Shown here: one piece after another, positions 37,811 to 49,052 of the stretch
Position numbering within the stretch: position 1 is the first letter of the stretch
Layout of the letters: each line of letters starts with the position of its first letter
DNA from: Enterovibrio coralii
Lineage (GTDB): Bacteria; Pseudomonadota; Gammaproteobacteria; Enterobacterales; Vibrionaceae
Direction of reading: 5' to 3'
Length of the DNA: 64,000 bases
Assembly: GCF_001559595.1 (NCBI RefSeq)
Contig: NZ_LNTY01000006.1
Location: 682,001-746,000 of the forward strand
Translations under genes and position numbers: made by a program
Notes under the pieces: generated by a model
What the model was told of the DNA's origin: nothing
The model's input: only the letters and a program-made list of their open reading frames with translations
Database searches by the model: none

Positions 37811-40806
37811 GTGTTGGCTAACTGGAAACGTGATTTCGAGAACTTTGCACTGGTAAAAAAAGTCACCATCATTTTGTGTTTGATTGGATTGATACCTACC
37901 CTACTTACCGCCCTTATTGGCCTTTACTACGCCTCAAGCTCGCTGGAAGAAGAGAAAAGTGAAGCACTAAAAGCGATTGCGCACCTTAAAGGTGATGCGA
38001 TAGAAACCTATTTTAAAAATACCAATGTGCTCGTGAAGAACATTGCCAGCAACCCAACGGTTGTGGATGCAACAGCCCGATTATTGAAAGGGTTTAGTGA
38101 GTACCACAGCTAAAAGCTGAGCCTTCGCAAAACACGTCTCTCGTTGATTATTACACCAATGAATTCGGTGAATCGTTCAAAACAACAACGGGCGATGACA
38201 TTAATGCGCTGCCGTTGCTTGAGGGTAACTCTGCGACTTCCAAAGCTCTCCAATACGCTTACATTACAAACAACGAGCACCCTACTGGGCAAAAAGGCGA
38301 GTTGTTTCAAGCGGGTAATACGGAATACGACTTTGCGCATGGCCGTTATCACAAAGATCTCAAGCAATACGCCGATGACTTTGGTTTTTATGACATTTTC
38401 CTTTTAGATATCAACACTGGGGACGTTTTCTACACCGTTCACAAAGAAATCGACTTTGCGACCAACCTGATAGACGGCCCTCACGCCGATTCCGGGCTAG
38501 CCCGTGCCTACGAGAAAGTGAAAGCCTCCATCAATGAAGGCAATGCCAATGCTCCCGTGTTTGTGGATTACAACCAATACCTGCCTTCTCTCAATGCACC
38601 AGCAAGCTTCATTGCCACCCCTATCTTCTCAAAAGGAACGCCAATCGCGGTATTTGTCGTCCAAATACCGCTTAGCCAAGTCACGGCGGTGATGGAAAAA
38701 GATTACGGCTTAGGCACAACCGGTGAATCGTTTGTAGTTGGATCAGACAAACGCCTGCGCTCTGATACTTTTCATGATGACAGCCTCACGGTCTACTCCT
38801 CTTTCAAGCATGACAAGATGATTGATACCGAAGCAGTTAACTATGCGCTGACCAGCGACGAGATCGAGCCAGCATTCGCCCTTCATGGTGACAACTACCA
38901 ACAACACGATGCGTTCTCTGTCTTCCACAAAGTCTTTATCGGCAAGGACACCCAATGGATTGTGTTGGTCGAACAAGAAACAGGGGAAGCGTTAGCCGCG
39001 ATTTACTCTCTGGAGTTTATCTACCTGTTAGTGGCTATTGTGCTCATCACATCGATTTTGTTTATCGCCAAACGATTTGGTCAGCTCATTTCGATGCCGA
39101 TTGAGGACCTTTCCAATTTCATTTTGGAACTCAAGCAAAACTGGAAATTCTCTTCTCGTGCGAAGATCCATAGCCTGGATGAAACTGGACAGGCAGCAGA
39201 AGCCTTAAACAGTATGCTTGCCTCCTTGGATTCTGCCGTCAGTGACATTTCCAGCACGATGAAAAAACTCTCAGAAGGCGATTTCTCTCAGCGTATCACC
39301 ACCAACTTGACGGGCGATCTAGCGTCTTTGAAGAAACGCATCAATGAGTCAGCAGAAGAAATCGACGTGGCAGTTCGCAACATTGGCGATGTCATGGCTC
39401 GCATCGAGCAAGGTGACTTTAAACAGCAAATCACCACTGAAGCCAAAGGCCAACTTGCCCTGCTTAAAAATCAGGTCAACAGCTCTGCGAAATCGACAGC
39501 GGCTTTCTTGGCAGACGCACAGCATGTTATGGCGGCGATGGAGCAAGGCGATTACAACAAGCGCGTGACAGCACCTGCTGCGGGTGAGCTTGCATCGCTG
39601 AAAGAATCCATTAACTCTTCCATGGCAAACTCCGAAGCGGTGGTGAATAACATCTGTGATGTCATGGCCGAAATGAGCAAAGGACACTTCGACAGAAGCG
39701 TGAATGTTCACGCCAAAGGTAAGCTTGACGAGATGAAACAGGCAGTGAACAACGCTTCATCGTCTACCAATTCGGTTATTGCCAGCATTGTCAAAGTGAT
39801 GGAGCAAGTATCAGATGGCAACTTTGCCGCACGCTGTGATGCTTCCAGCGCCAATGGCGATTTATTGAAACTGGCTGAATCCGTCAACTTGTCTGCCGCC
39901 AATTTGGAACAAACGCTTTCACACACCCGACAAGTCTTGGGTCAATTGTCACAGGGGAATCTGACCGACAGCTTCACACTTGATGTGAAGGGTGACTACA
40001 TACTGTTGAAGCAGGACATTAACAATACTATCAACCGTCTTGCCGAGATGCTTGAAGAAATCCAATCTTCAGCTCAGACGGTAAATGTGAAATCAGATGA
40101 AACCTTTGCTGAGGTCAGTGAGCTGAACCAGCAGTTCGACATTCAGGTTAAAGAGCTAAAAGATGTTTCTCTTCTTATGAAGGCAATGCGCAGCAACATT
40201 GACGAGACTCTCGACCACGCCAATGTGTCAGTTTCAGTGTCACAAAAAGCCCTTGAACATGCCCATGAAAACGAAGCACTGGTGAAACAGATCGAAGCTG
40301 CGATGCGCTCGATTACAGACTCTAGCCGCAAGATGCAGCAAATCATCAGCACTATCGAAGGCATTGCATTCCAGACGAACTTGCTTGCACTTAACGCGAG
40401 TGTTGAAGCGGCGAGAGCGGGCGATCAAGGTAAAGGGTTCTCGGTTGTTGCTGGCGAGGTTCGAGATTTGGCGCAGCGCAGTGCCGATGCAGCCAAAGAG
40501 ATTTATGCACTGATTAAAGAGTCAGATGAGCGCGTTACCCGAGGGGCTGAGCAGGTGAACTTGTCGGGTGATTTATTGAAGAAAATCACCGCCTCTAGCA
40601 ACGAGGTTTGCGCCAACTTTGAACTCGTTAACGTGTCTATCAAAGCGCAGTTTGATCGTGTGAAAGAAGCCTCTGAGGGTGTTGAAAGCGTTGGCGGAAA
40701 CATTCAACAGTCCGCCAATATCCTCAACCGAATTCAAGACAACATGAACGGGGTCAGTGACCAAGCGGACAACCTTAACACCATGATTGGCCGCTTCAGT
40801 TACTAA
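37811..40806 (+). CDS. Methyl-accepting chemotaxis protein with a poly-HAMP array (frameshifted near 38101)
   Basis: A chemoreceptor of about 998 residues. Membrane helix 1 (VTIILCLIGLIPTLLTALIG) is followed by a periplasmic double-Cache-like sensor domain and helix 2 (IYLLVAIVLITSILFI). Then come a canonical HAMP (PIEDLSNFILEL) and about six HAMP-like repeats with the theme x-G-D/N-F-x-x-x-h...G-x-L-x-x-L-K-x-x-h-N (39260-40050). The signalling hairpin carries [20 protein letters not shown] and GDQGKGFSVVAGEVRDLAQR. There is no CheR-binding pentapeptide. The frame breaks at GAGTAC; adding one G gives GFSEVPQLKAEPS. It starts at GTG 37811. The ligand is unknown. Confidence 0.88.
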
Positions 40807-40830
40807 CTATTTAGTGGTTTAAACAGAAGA

Positions 40831-40860
40831 ACAGGCACTTACCACAGTGCCTGTTTTTTT
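40831..40860. terminator. Bidirectional terminator
   Basis: ACAGGCACT/AGTGCCTGTTTTTTT is a strong stem with a long T run after the chemoreceptor gene. It overlaps the end of the convergent YdcF-like gene. Confidence 0.88.
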
Positions 40861-41474
40861 ATCTCGTCGTAAGCATGCAGAACGTCAGACGGAATAGGCT
40901 GCTCAATCTGAAAGCCCTGTGCCGGGTAATCTCTCACTCGCTCAAAGTCGGCCAGCGTCGCTTCTACCACCGCATCAAACGGTAGGTCCTCATTGGCATA
41001 CTCAACGAATGGAATAGGTGGAGAAGACACCAACACAGATTCCGCGTCACCTGGCCACTGCTTCATAAAAGTGGCGTACGCTCGCCTTTCCATGAAGGGT
41101 TTTTGAACCATCAAGATACGCGTGAAGTTCAAACCATTATCCAACATCAATTGGTGAGAGAAACGCACATTTTCGCCTGTATTTGTCGCTTTAGTTTCCA
41201 ACAACAATGCAGAGTCCGGCACACCTTCATCACGCATCAACTCAGCAAACGTCTCAGCCTCTGATTTTTCAAATACCCCTTCGGTGAAACGCCCCACACC
41301 GCCAGATATCATGACGTAAGGCGCGAAACCTTGTCTGTACAATGCTGCCGCGTATTCGGCCACGCGAATGTCATTACTTCCCAATACGAAAATACAGTCT
41401 GATAGCTGCGGCGCATGTCCCAGGATGTGGTAGTTCCAGATTTTCTCGATGTGTTGGTATAAATGAGTTGGCAT
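40839..41474 (-). CDS. YdcF-family (DUF218) protein
   Basis: A 211-residue protein with the DUF218 pattern: CIFVLGSNDIRVAEYAAALY, YVMISGGVGRFTEGVFEKSE, ETFAELMRDEGVP, LLLETKATNTGENV and ILMVQKPFMERRAYATFMKQ. YdcF of E. coli binds S-adenosylmethionine; other family members (ElyC, SanA) act in envelope maintenance. No signal peptide or membrane segment is visible, favouring the cytoplasmic YdcF branch. Monocistronic between convergent and co-directional neighbours. Confidence 0.85.
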   Translation of the reverse strand: MPTHLYQHIEKIWNYHILGHAPQLSDCIFVLGSNDIRVAEYAAALYRQGFAPYVMISGGVGRFTEGVFEKSEAETFAELMRDEGVPDSALLLETKATNTGENVRFSHQLMLDNGLNFTRILMVQKPFMERRAYATFMKQWPGDAESVLVSSPPIPFVEYANEDLPFDAVVEATLADFERVRDYPAQGFQIEQPIPSDVLHAYDEIKKQALW

Positions 41475-41599
41475 AAGCTAAATTCTTGAATGTTTTATAG
41501 TTGGACTTTTACCTCTACCATTGAAAAGTTTCAAATAGTTGACGTAAGAAATATGTTTTCGCACAACAAAAACGTTTATTAAGGGAATGTCACCTTTCT

Positions 41600-42946
41600 T
41601 CAGCACGCTTCCTTGTCGCTCTCTCCCATCTCAAGCGCATGCGCCTGAAACAACGAATGTACATCGATACTGGCTTTTAATCGCGCAGCAAGCAGATAGA
41701 GACCACCAATTTTTCGATGAAGAAAAAGTGCATCTGCGGGTGGTGTGTGCCAATATCCATGCTCCATACTGAGCTTCATGCCTGCTTCATGAATACGTGC
41801 TCCCAGATCTGACATTCCGAAATCAAAAGTACCTCGGCAACTCAGCGGTTCACAGGCGGTCATGACCATGTCTACCACCGCTTTCTGCTGCTCTGGGAAT
41901 ATGTGGTCACTGAAGAAACCGATTTGTGTCATCGCCGTCGTCACCCACTCCCTGTCTTCGTACATCGCGCCCGTAAGCAACATTCTATAGCCTTCGCTGA
42001 TCTGCTCGGAATACGCGCGAGAGGCACCAAAATCGAGCAACACAATGCGTCCGGTTTCTTTTTGATACAGAAAATTGGCGAAATTGGGATCGGTTTGCAC
42101 TAAGCGGAAATCAAACACCTCTTTAAACAGCAAACTAAAAAGGTTCGACACAATCTGGTTTCTCTCCTCTTGTGGCAAATCTTCTAAGTGCTCAATCGCG
42201 TCACCATGCTCATAACTCATGGTGAGGATGGATGAAGTGGTCAGTGACTGCTCGACGCGAGGAACAACAAACCTGTCGTCACCAGAAAGTAGTTTCGCGA
42301 ATGACTCAAGCTGTTTGGCTTCCAGTGAATAATCGGCTTCATCATGAAGCTGTTTTTTCGCTTCTTCCAACAACGCTTTATAGTTCACTTCTTTTGGCAC
42401 CAACCCCGTCATTCGCAGTAGCGTAACCACGTTGTCGACATCACTGCTGATGCTTTTCTTGATGCCGGGATACTGAACCTTCACCGCCAATTCATTACCT
42501 GCATCTCCATAGGCAAAGTGAACCTGACCGATGGATGCGGCAGCAATGGGTTTGAAATTAAAAGAGAGAAAATGTCGCTGCCAGTCATCTCCCCACTCGG
42601 AAGACAACACAGAAGCAAGTTGTTTGGCAGGCATGGGTTCAGCATCAGAGCGAAGTTTGGCGAGAATATCAGTGAGCTCTTTTGGGAGTGCATCGCCAGC
42701 GTCCATACTCAGCAATTGGCCGACTTTCATCGCCGCGCCGCGAAGCTGCGCCAGTTGTTGAGTCACATTTGATATATTTTTCGGCGTGAGCAACAGATTT
42801 TTGGCACGAGGACGCTTTCCCGCCATTAGCTGTTTCACCCCTTCTGCGGCCATGTTCGTCGCGACTTTTGACACGACTGAGCCAAACATGCCGACTCGAC
42901 TCAATCGATTGGTAGGTACCTTTTTCCCATCATTTGACTCTGCCAC
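41600..42946 (-). CDS. ABC1/UbiB-family atypical kinase-like protein
   Basis: A 448-residue member of the ABC1/ADCK/UbiB family: LRGAAMKVGQLLSMD (KxGQ motif), PIAAASIGQVHFA (alanine-rich loop replacing the P-loop), AVKVQYPG (catalytic lysine), QTDPNFANFL and VLLDFGASR (metal ligands). By family knowledge it binds ATP and supports coenzyme Q or lipid metabolism. It lacks the C-terminal membrane helices of housekeeping UbiB, so it is a paralogue. The GTG at 42944-42946 is preceded by AAAGGAG at good distance. Confidence 0.88.
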   Translation of the reverse strand: MAESNDGKKVPTNRLSRVGMFGSVVSKVATNMAAEGVKQLMAGKRPRAKNLLLTPKNISNVTQQLAQLRGAAMKVGQLLSMDAGDALPKELTDILAKLRSDAEPMPAKQLASVLSSEWGDDWQRHFLSFNFKPIAAASIGQVHFAYGDAGNELAVKVQYPGIKKSISSDVDNVVTLLRMTGLVPKEVNYKALLEEAKKQLHDEADYSLEAKQLESFAKLLSGDDRFVVPRVEQSLTTSSILTMSYEHGDAIEHLEDLPQEERNQIVSNLFSLLFKEVFDFRLVQTDPNFANFLYQKETGRIVLLDFGASRAYSEQISEGYRMLLTGAMYEDREWVTTAMTQIGFFSDHIFPEQQKAVVDMVMTACEPLSCRGTFDFGMSDLGARIHEAGMKLSMEHGYWHTPPADALFLHRKIGGLYLLAARLKASIDVHSLFQAHALEMGESDKEAC

Positions 42947-43061
42947 GTTGCTGCTCCTTTTGGTTTATTTGTCAGTACGAAACACAGCAGATTTCGTTCA
43001 CTGACAACACCAAAGCAAATTGAAGGTTCGATGCAACTCCACAGTACCAAATTTCGGGTAT

Positions 43062-43092
43062 AAAAAAACCGCGCATTGAGGCGCGGTTTTTT
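43062..43092 (-). terminator. Terminator after yjdM
   Basis: Read on the minus strand, AACCGCGCCTCAATGCGCGG forms a stem followed by TTTTTTT, 17 bases after the yjdM stop. Confidence 0.88.
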
Positions 43093-43108
43093 CATCAAGG
43101 CGAAGCGC

Positions 43109-43444
43109 TTACGCTTTCTTCACGAACTCAGATTTCAGCTTCATTGCGCCGATACCGTCGATTTTACAATCGATGTCGTGGTCACCGTCTACCAGACGGA
43201 TGTTTTTAGCCTTAGTACCTACTTTAACAACCAGTGAAGAACCCTTCACTTTCAGGTCTTTGATCACAGTAACTGTGTCGCCGTCTTGCAGCACGTTACC
43301 GTTAGAGTCTTTGATAACCTTTGTATCTTCAGCATCTGCAGATGCGTCTTGAGACCACTCGTTGCCACACTCAGGGCAGACGTACAGTGCGCCGTCTTCG
43401 TAAGTATATTCTGAGTTACATTGTGGGCAGTTTGGTAAAGACAT
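43109..43444 (-). CDS. yjdM: YjdM/PhnA family zinc-ribbon protein
   Basis: A 111-residue protein starting [18 protein letters not shown] with an N-terminal zinc ribbon (CPQC and CPEC pairs) and a C-terminal SH3-like PhnA domain ([34 protein letters not shown]). Despite the old name PhnA it is not phosphonoacetate hydrolase and has no proven role in phosphonate use. The ATG at 43444 is chosen because GAGGTAATCAAC precedes it; the longer frame to 43471 adds nine unconserved residues. Confidence 0.92.
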   Translation of the reverse strand: MSLPNCPQCNSEYTYEDGALYVCPECGNEWSQDASADAEDTKVIKDSNGNVLQDGDTVTVIKDLKVKGSSLVVKVGTKAKNIRLVDGDHDIDCKIDGIGAMKLKSEFVKKA

Positions 43445-43869
43445 GTTGATTACCTCGGTTAACATGGGCAAAGAGCGCGTAGTCTAAACCAAGATTACGA
43501 ATTCGGATATAGCCAAAAGGAATAAACACGCACCTTTTCTGTGTTTATAGATATTTACACTGTACACAAACCGTAGAAACGGCATGCGTACCGTATATAT
43601 GACCATCGAACGACAACAAAATTTGCATCCTCTCACATTATGAAAAATAGTTGATTCGTAACAATAAATTCACCGAATCAATGTGAGCGCTCGGGTAAGC
43701 AGCCAATCCCTTTTACCACGCCCACTCTGCGCCCATCGAGACCGTAAGCCCTTCATTTCTCCCTTCATGATGAGCTAGAAACGCCCCTGCAGCTTTTCCA
43801 CTGACTGCTAGAATCTTCGCAGTAATTATATATTTTTTAATGAGTTACATATCAATAAGGGGAATAACC
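43445..43869. other. Intergenic region between yjdM and the second chemoreceptor
   Basis: About 425 bases with divergent genes on either side. I see no open frame, strong repeat or terminator. Both promoters must lie here, but I could not assign hexamers with confidence. Confidence 0.4.
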
Positions 43870-45504
43870 ATGAATGCCCTGTCCATTAGACAACGGCTGT
43901 CGCTCATCATTGTCATCGCCGTGTTGTCTTTGGTCTCCGTCACCATCGTGTCGCTCACGTTAAAGCGAGAAAACATGATGGAAGACAGAAAAAGCCAAAT
44001 CCAAGTGCTTGTAGAGACCGCTGAGACCTTGGTGACGAAACTGTATGAACAAGCCGAAGCCGGTGAGTTCAGTATGAACGAAGCCAAAACGCGTGCGATC
44101 ACTGCACTTGATGCGATGCGATATGGCGACAATGGCTACTTCATGATTTATGACGAAAACTCCGTCATGGTGCACCACCCTATCAGTGCCAACTTGATTG
44201 GTAGAAATTTGGCGGGTCTTCAAGACATTAATGGTGTGTACATTGTTAAAGATCAGGTCGATATCGCCAAACAAGGTGGCGGCTTTGTTGAATACCAATG
44301 GAAGAAGGCAGGCGCGGACGACACCCCTTACCCTAAAATCGCTTACTCATTGCCTTTCCAGCCTTGGGGATGGGTACTTAACACTGGCTTGTATGTCGAC
44401 GATATTGATGCAATCTTCTACCGCGACGTACAACGTCTACTCTTGCTGGTTGCACTTATTGCGGTGGTTCTTGTGGCCATCTCGATTACCATTGCAAGAA
44501 GCATTACGTCCCCAATCGGTAAGCTTCAAACCCTGCTAAACACCGCAGAGAAAAATTTGGACCTCACGGTGAGGTTCAGACCCAAAGGCAATAACGAAAT
44601 CTCTCAGCTTGGTCGCGCGTTCAACAATCTGATGACTGCTTTCGAAGAAACGCTGACAGGCATTGCTAAAGGTGCCAATCAGCTCAACCAAGAAGTCGCG
44701 AAGCTTGAAAACCTGTCTAACCACATTGTTGGGGCATCGACGCGTCAGTCAGAAGACACGGTAAACATCGCGGCACTGGTTGAAGAGTTCGCCGCAAGCA
44801 TTAACACCATCTCGCAAGATGCGGATCAGATGAAATCGCTTTCCAATGAGAGCGGTGTTCAAGCGCAGCAAGGTGCAACAACCATGCGCCAGACCATTCA
44901 AAATATGGACCAAATGTCTGAGAAATCTCAGCGCTCTAGCACTGCAGTCTCAGCACTCGACCAACACTCGAAAGAGATTGAAGGCATTATCGGCGTGATT
45001 AACGATGTTGCAGAGCAAACCAATCTGCTGGCACTTAATGCCGCGATCGAAGCCGCTCGCGCGGGTGAACAAGGGCGCGGCTTTGCCGTTGTGGCGGATG
45101 AAGTCCGAAACCTTGCCGTACGCACATCCGATTCTACGAAACAGATTGCATCAACCATTCAAGAGTTGCGTACCGGCATCGAAACGACGGTATCGCACAT
45201 CGAAGACAGCGTTACGGTGGTCAACGACAACATGACACAAACCCACTCGGCAGAACAATCTGTTAGGGAGATGCATCAAAAATCGCAGGATCTCATCGAC
45301 ATTATTGAGGAAGTTTCGCGATCGCTTCACGAGCAGTCAACGGCCAATCAGGAACTAGCAAGACGTATCCAAGCGATAGCTGACATGGCGACCAATAATC
45401 ACCAGTCCGCCTCTGATGTTCAAGGGTCGGCGCGTGAAGTGAACACTTTGGTCAGTGATTTCCGGCGTTCTGTTGGTCGATTTAAAGTTTCAACCGCGTT
45501 GTAA
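43870..45504 (+). CDS. Methyl-accepting chemotaxis protein with single Cache domain
   Basis: A 544-residue receptor. Helix 1 ([19 protein letters not shown]) is followed by a single-Cache sensor of the sCache_2 type ([51 protein letters not shown] end), helix 2, a HAMP domain ([20 protein letters not shown]) and the signalling domain with [20 protein letters not shown] and [20 protein letters not shown]. The ATG at 43870 follows AAGGGGAATAACC; an upstream in-frame ATG at 43840 lacks a site. sCache_2 receptors often sense small carboxylates; the ligand is not known here. Confidence 0.92.
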   Translation: MNALSIRQRLSLIIVIAVLSLVSVTIVSLTLKRENMMEDRKSQIQVLVETAETLVTKLYEQAEAGEFSMNEAKTRAITALDAMRYGDNGYFMIYDENSVMVHHPISANLIGRNLAGLQDINGVYIVKDQVDIAKQGGGFVEYQWKKAGADDTPYPKIAYSLPFQPWGWVLNTGLYVDDIDAIFYRDVQRLLLLVALIAVVLVAISITIARSITSPIGKLQTLLNTAEKNLDLTVRFRPKGNNEISQLGRAFNNLMTAFEETLTGIAKGANQLNQEVAKLENLSNHIVGASTRQSEDTVNIAALVEEFAASINTISQDADQMKSLSNESGVQAQQGATTMRQTIQNMDQMSEKSQRSSTAVSALDQHSKEIEGIIGVINDVAEQTNLLALNAAIEAARAGEQGRGFAVVADEVRNLAVRTSDSTKQIASTIQELRTGIETTVSHIEDSVTVVNDNMTQTHSAEQSVREMHQKSQDLIDIIEEVSRSLHEQSTANQELARRIQAIADMATNNHQSASDVQGSAREVNTLVSDFRRSVGRFKVSTAL

Positions 45505-45524
45505 ATCACAGTCCCAATACAGAC

Positions 45525-45549
45525 AAAGCCTCTTAATGGGGCTTTTTGT
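45525..45549 (+). terminator. Terminator after the sCache chemoreceptor gene
   Basis: AAAGCC/GGCTTTTTG forms a short stem with a T run 20 bases after the stop. Confidence 0.75.
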
Positions 45550-45596
45550 TTGCCTAGTTTGTGTTAATTAGCCTAACCGTCAACGAAAAGGCTCGG

Positions 45597-45626
45597 AAAA
45601 AAGCCCGCAAAACAGCTCGCGGGCTA
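45597..45626 (-). terminator. Terminator after the patatin-like gene
   Basis: On the minus strand AGCCCGCGAGC...GCGGGCT is followed by TTTTTT. It lies 18 bases beyond the stop of the phospholipase gene. Confidence 0.8.
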
Positions 45627-45643
45627 AAGGCAGTAATGTGTGG

Positions 45644-46771
45644 TTAAGACGCTTTATCTAGCTTATTCTCTTTCAACCAACCACCGTGACACTGACGTTG
45701 GTGGAAGTGGCATGGAAGTCCTTCATTTGGCTGTGTCCATGGCGACTCTTCCAGTGCTTGCTTCATATCTGCATAGCCACAGTCTCGACGCAGCCGAATG
45801 GAACGGCGCGAGAACTCTGCATCACTCAATGGAATATGCCCTTGCAGTGGGTCGAAGGTGATATGCACAATATCGATTTTTCTACCTGCTTTCAGTGAGG
45901 TCACATCTGGCACTTGCTTGCTGTCTACAATACTCGGAGCTTGTGAAAGCACATGGTCGAGATTACGTTTTGCCATCAAGGCTTCAATGTGCTCGCTCGT
46001 TCTGCTCGCATATTGGATTTCTTTCTCACGCCAAAGCACTTCGCTCATTGTTTTTGGTAACTCACCATTCGCGTTCCAGAGATCGACCATGAAGATAAGC
46101 AGCTCATCATCGCCAGCTAAATCCAAAATGCCATTGATAGGTGTGTTTGACACAACACCACCATCCCAATAATGATCGTCACCGATTTTTGTGGCAGGAA
46201 AGCCAGGAGGGAGCGAACCGCTGGCAACAGCATGCGCAGGAATGAGGTCATCTGACTTGCTGTCGAAGAAAATCAGTTCTCCATCGGTAACACGTGTAGC
46301 ACCTACCGTTAAACGAACCTTGTTCGAATTTATTAGATCCCAATCAGCCAAATCTTCAAGGGTCGAAAACAGCGGTTTAGTATCATAGAAGCTTGTTGCC
46401 GCCTCACCAGGTGTAGCAAGCCAAGGGTTGACAGGACGGGGCGTGAAAAAGTCAGGTTGACCGAACATCAAGGCTTGAGAGGCACTGGCGGTATTAAATG
46501 CCATAGCCATTTGTGGCGGTAAATGTGCATCCGTACCCGGGCGAGAAATTCGGTTCCAGAACTGCTCTAATTTTTCCAATCTGTCTTCTGGCTTGTTACC
46601 CGCCAATACCGCCGAGTTCAGCGCACCGATAGAAATACCTGCGAACCAATCCGGCGTAAAACCAGCTTCCTGCAATGCTTGATATGCACCAATATGGTAG
46701 GCACCCAATGCTCCACCACCTTGTAAAACCAAACATACCGTTGGCTTTTTCTTTCGTCTTGTCGTTGCCAT
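45644..46771 (-). CDS. Patatin-like phospholipase
   Basis: A 375-residue hydrolase with the patatin oxyanion motif VLQGGGALGAYHIGAYQAL, nucleophile motif GISIGALNSAVLAG (G-x-S-x-G) and catalytic aspartate in YWDGGVVSNTP. The C-terminal part (IVHITFDPLQGHIPLSDAEF, then RDCGYADMKQAL) resembles DUF3734. By family it cleaves acyl esters of phospholipids, with no signal peptide, so it is probably cytoplasmic or membrane-associated. AAGGTGACGGC precedes the ATG. Confidence 0.9.
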   Translation of the reverse strand: MATTRRKKKPTVCLVLQGGGALGAYHIGAYQALQEAGFTPDWFAGISIGALNSAVLAGNKPEDRLEKLEQFWNRISRPGTDAHLPPQMAMAFNTASASQALMFGQPDFFTPRPVNPWLATPGEAATSFYDTKPLFSTLEDLADWDLINSNKVRLTVGATRVTDGELIFFDSKSDDLIPAHAVASGSLPPGFPATKIGDDHYWDGGVVSNTPINGILDLAGDDELLIFMVDLWNANGELPKTMSEVLWREKEIQYASRTSEHIEALMAKRNLDHVLSQAPSIVDSKQVPDVTSLKAGRKIDIVHITFDPLQGHIPLSDAEFSRRSIRLRRDCGYADMKQALEESPWTQPNEGLPCHFHQRQCHGGWLKENKLDKAS

Positions 46772-47038
46772 GCCGTCACCTTGTTGTGAGAGTTTAAAAA
46801 GATACCTCTCTGGGTATAGACCAATAAACTAGGCATGCTGTGAATAGTTTCATTCATCACCGGACAAGTTAAACAAACTCACATAACCTCCGAAAAACCT
46901 TTCAGAAATTACAAACAAATCGCGGATTCATGAGATCAGTGACCTTTCTCTTTCTTCGCACAAAGTAGACAAAACACACGCGGGTTACTGCTACTTTTAG
47001 AGGAGTAAATAGTAGGTATTGATAACACTGAGGCAGAC

Positions 47039-47953
47039 ATGGAAAACGTATTCTCACGCAAAGACGACTCACTGTACGCGAATCCATACTCTTTTCTTCG
47101 ATTACCCATGGTAAAAGACCCAACAGATACCGCAGCCGAAGTGGTTGTGCTGGGCATGCCCTATGACATGGCGACAACGGGCCGTTCTGGTGCGCGTTTA
47201 GGGCCTGACGCGATTCGCCGCGCTTCTGTTAATTTGGCCTGGGAAGGTCATCGATACCCATGGCAGTTCGACCTGAGAGAAACCTGCAATATCGTCGATG
47301 CCGGTGATCTCATCTTCACCTGTGGTGACAGTGAAGACTTCGTCAACATGGCAGCAGAAGCCGCAGGATTGATTTTAGATACGGGAAAAACCTTACTGAC
47401 GCTGGGAGGCGACCACTTCATCACGCTTCCCCTTCTGCGCGCTCACCACACCAAACACGGTCAAATGGCACTCATCCATTTTGATGCTCATACCGACACC
47501 TACAGCCAAGGAAGCCGGTATGACCACGGCACCATGTTTTATCATGCGCCGAAAGAAGGACTGATCGATGCATCTGCGTCCGTGCAAATCGGTATTCGAA
47601 CGGATTACGACAGAGAAAATCACGAATTCAATGTTATCTGTGCAGAAGCGACGAATGACATGACGCCAGAAGACATCGCTAACCACGTAAAAGTCTTGGT
47701 CGGTGACAGGCCAACTTACATTACCTTCGATATTGACTGTTTAGACCCAGCATTTGCACCTGGCACTGGGACACCTGTTGTTGGCGGGATCACCTCTGAC
47801 AAAGCATTGCGGATTTTACGGGGGCTAAGAGGTATAAACCTTGTCGGCATGGATGTTGTCGAGGTTAGCCCACCATTTGATAATTCAGAAGTCACTGCAC
47901 TAGCAGGCGCAACGATAGCGACTGAGCTTCTTCATCTTTGGGCATCGAAATGA
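47039..47953 (+). CDS. speB: Agmatinase
   Basis: A 304-residue ureohydrolase converting agmatine to putrescine and urea. The binuclear manganese ligands are visible in [26 protein letters not shown] and [28 protein letters not shown] and VQIGIRTDY are agmatinase rather than arginase features. Length and the M-E-N-V-F...[11 protein letters not shown]-terminus match proteobacterial SpeB. No speA is adjacent in the window. GAGG precedes the ATG. Confidence 0.93.
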   Translation: MENVFSRKDDSLYANPYSFLRLPMVKDPTDTAAEVVVLGMPYDMATTGRSGARLGPDAIRRASVNLAWEGHRYPWQFDLRETCNIVDAGDLIFTCGDSEDFVNMAAEAAGLILDTGKTLLTLGGDHFITLPLLRAHHTKHGQMALIHFDAHTDTYSQGSRYDHGTMFYHAPKEGLIDASASVQIGIRTDYDRENHEFNVICAEATNDMTPEDIANHVKVLVGDRPTYITFDIDCLDPAFAPGTGTPVVGGITSDKALRILRGLRGINLVGMDVVEVSPPFDNSEVTALAGATIATELLHLWASK

Positions 47954-47984
47954 AAAAACGCGGGGTTAACCCGCGTCTCTTTTG
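47953..47984. terminator. Bidirectional terminator
   Basis: AAAAAACGCGGG/CCCGCGTCTCTTTT forms a stem with T/A runs between convergent speB and the alpha/beta hydrolase gene. Confidence 0.8.
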
Positions 47985-48853
47985 TCTTCCTGAAGCTCAA
48001 CCAGCGGGTGTGCTTCGATAAAGTGTTCTACATCCATTCGGTAGGATTTGTAGAACATGTTTGGCGCATGACCACAGCCAAGATAGTAATTCACATACAT
48101 CTCAGGTTGCTCATCTCGCATTCGCTTGACGATGTCCTTAGTCAAAACATCGGAGTGCAAGCCATGCATCAGCATCAATGGCTGGCGCAAACGCTTAAAT
48201 TGGCGCCATAAATTGATCGGTGGACCTTCAGGATCATAGCCAGAAAGGATCTTGGGATCATAATGCGTGGTGTACTCGCCGTTTTCGAGTCGTCTGACAG
48301 AGGCAGAAATCATCGTCTGCCATTGCTGAGACGTATGAGGACCAAAAGGCTGGTAAAGCGTCTGGAGGTATTGGTTTATGTCGTTGTAGTGTTTGAACGA
48401 GAGTGGAGAATTCACATAGTTGACGATGCGTTTTAGCGCAGACTTCGGCACTTCAGGCCCGACATCGTTCAAAACCAAACTACCGATTCGGTGCGCATGG
48501 GCATCATTCGATGCCAGCAACAAGCCGATGAGTCCACCCATACTGGTTCCCACCCAATGCACTTTGTCGCAGCAGTAGAAGTCCATCAGCTTCAACGCGA
48601 GGTCAACATAATTGGTGTAGCTGTATTCCGTTTCAGGAGAATCCGCCCATTGAGATAAGCCGCGACCAAGCGTGTCAGGTGCGATGACGCGGTAACCCTT
48701 TGAGGCCAATTCATCACCCAGTGCCACGAAGTCGATACTGTTTCTCGCAAGGCCGTGCCAACAGATAACTGTCTCACCGCCTTCTGGGTTCCATGTACGA
48801 ACGTGAATCTCGCGATTATTAAGAACCGGATATTGTTGAAGCATTTCTGACAT
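47966..48853 (-). CDS. Alpha/beta hydrolase
   Basis: A 295-residue cytoplasmic hydrolase with WHGLARNSIDF (oxyanion HG), LGRGLSQWADSPETEYSYTN, nucleophile elbow VGTSMGGLIGLLLA, and a late GCGHAPNMF carrying the catalytic histidine; a probable acid lies in HGLHSDVLT. A strong AGGAGGGG site precedes the ATG. The substrate cannot be inferred; these proteins are usually esterases or C-C hydrolases. Confidence 0.87.
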   Translation of the reverse strand: MSEMLQQYPVLNNREIHVRTWNPEGGETVICWHGLARNSIDFVALGDELASKGYRVIAPDTLGRGLSQWADSPETEYSYTNYVDLALKLMDFYCCDKVHWVGTSMGGLIGLLLASNDAHAHRIGSLVLNDVGPEVPKSALKRIVNYVNSPLSFKHYNDINQYLQTLYQPFGPHTSQQWQTMISASVRRLENGEYTTHYDPKILSGYDPEGPPINLWRQFKRLRQPLMLMHGLHSDVLTKDIVKRMRDEQPEMYVNYYLGCGHAPNMFYKSYRMDVEHFIEAHPLVELQEDKRDAG

Positions 48854-49052
48854 AAACAGACTCCCCTCCTGAGTCTTAAATTATTTGACTTAATTCACGT
48901 TTTCTCAACTTTTTAACCACAAATAATTTCCATAGACAAATCCTTGGACATTCTTTCACCCGTTAACAAGCCGATTTCACTTTGTTTCGTGCCGTTTTAT
49001 TGGATTTGGTGATAGCATTCCAACCCATTCGTAAAATATAAAGAATTGAAAA

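Noticed and set aside
43109..43444. Phosphonoacetate hydrolase
   Set aside because: The PhnA name applies to two unrelated proteins; this is the small zinc-ribbon YjdM type.
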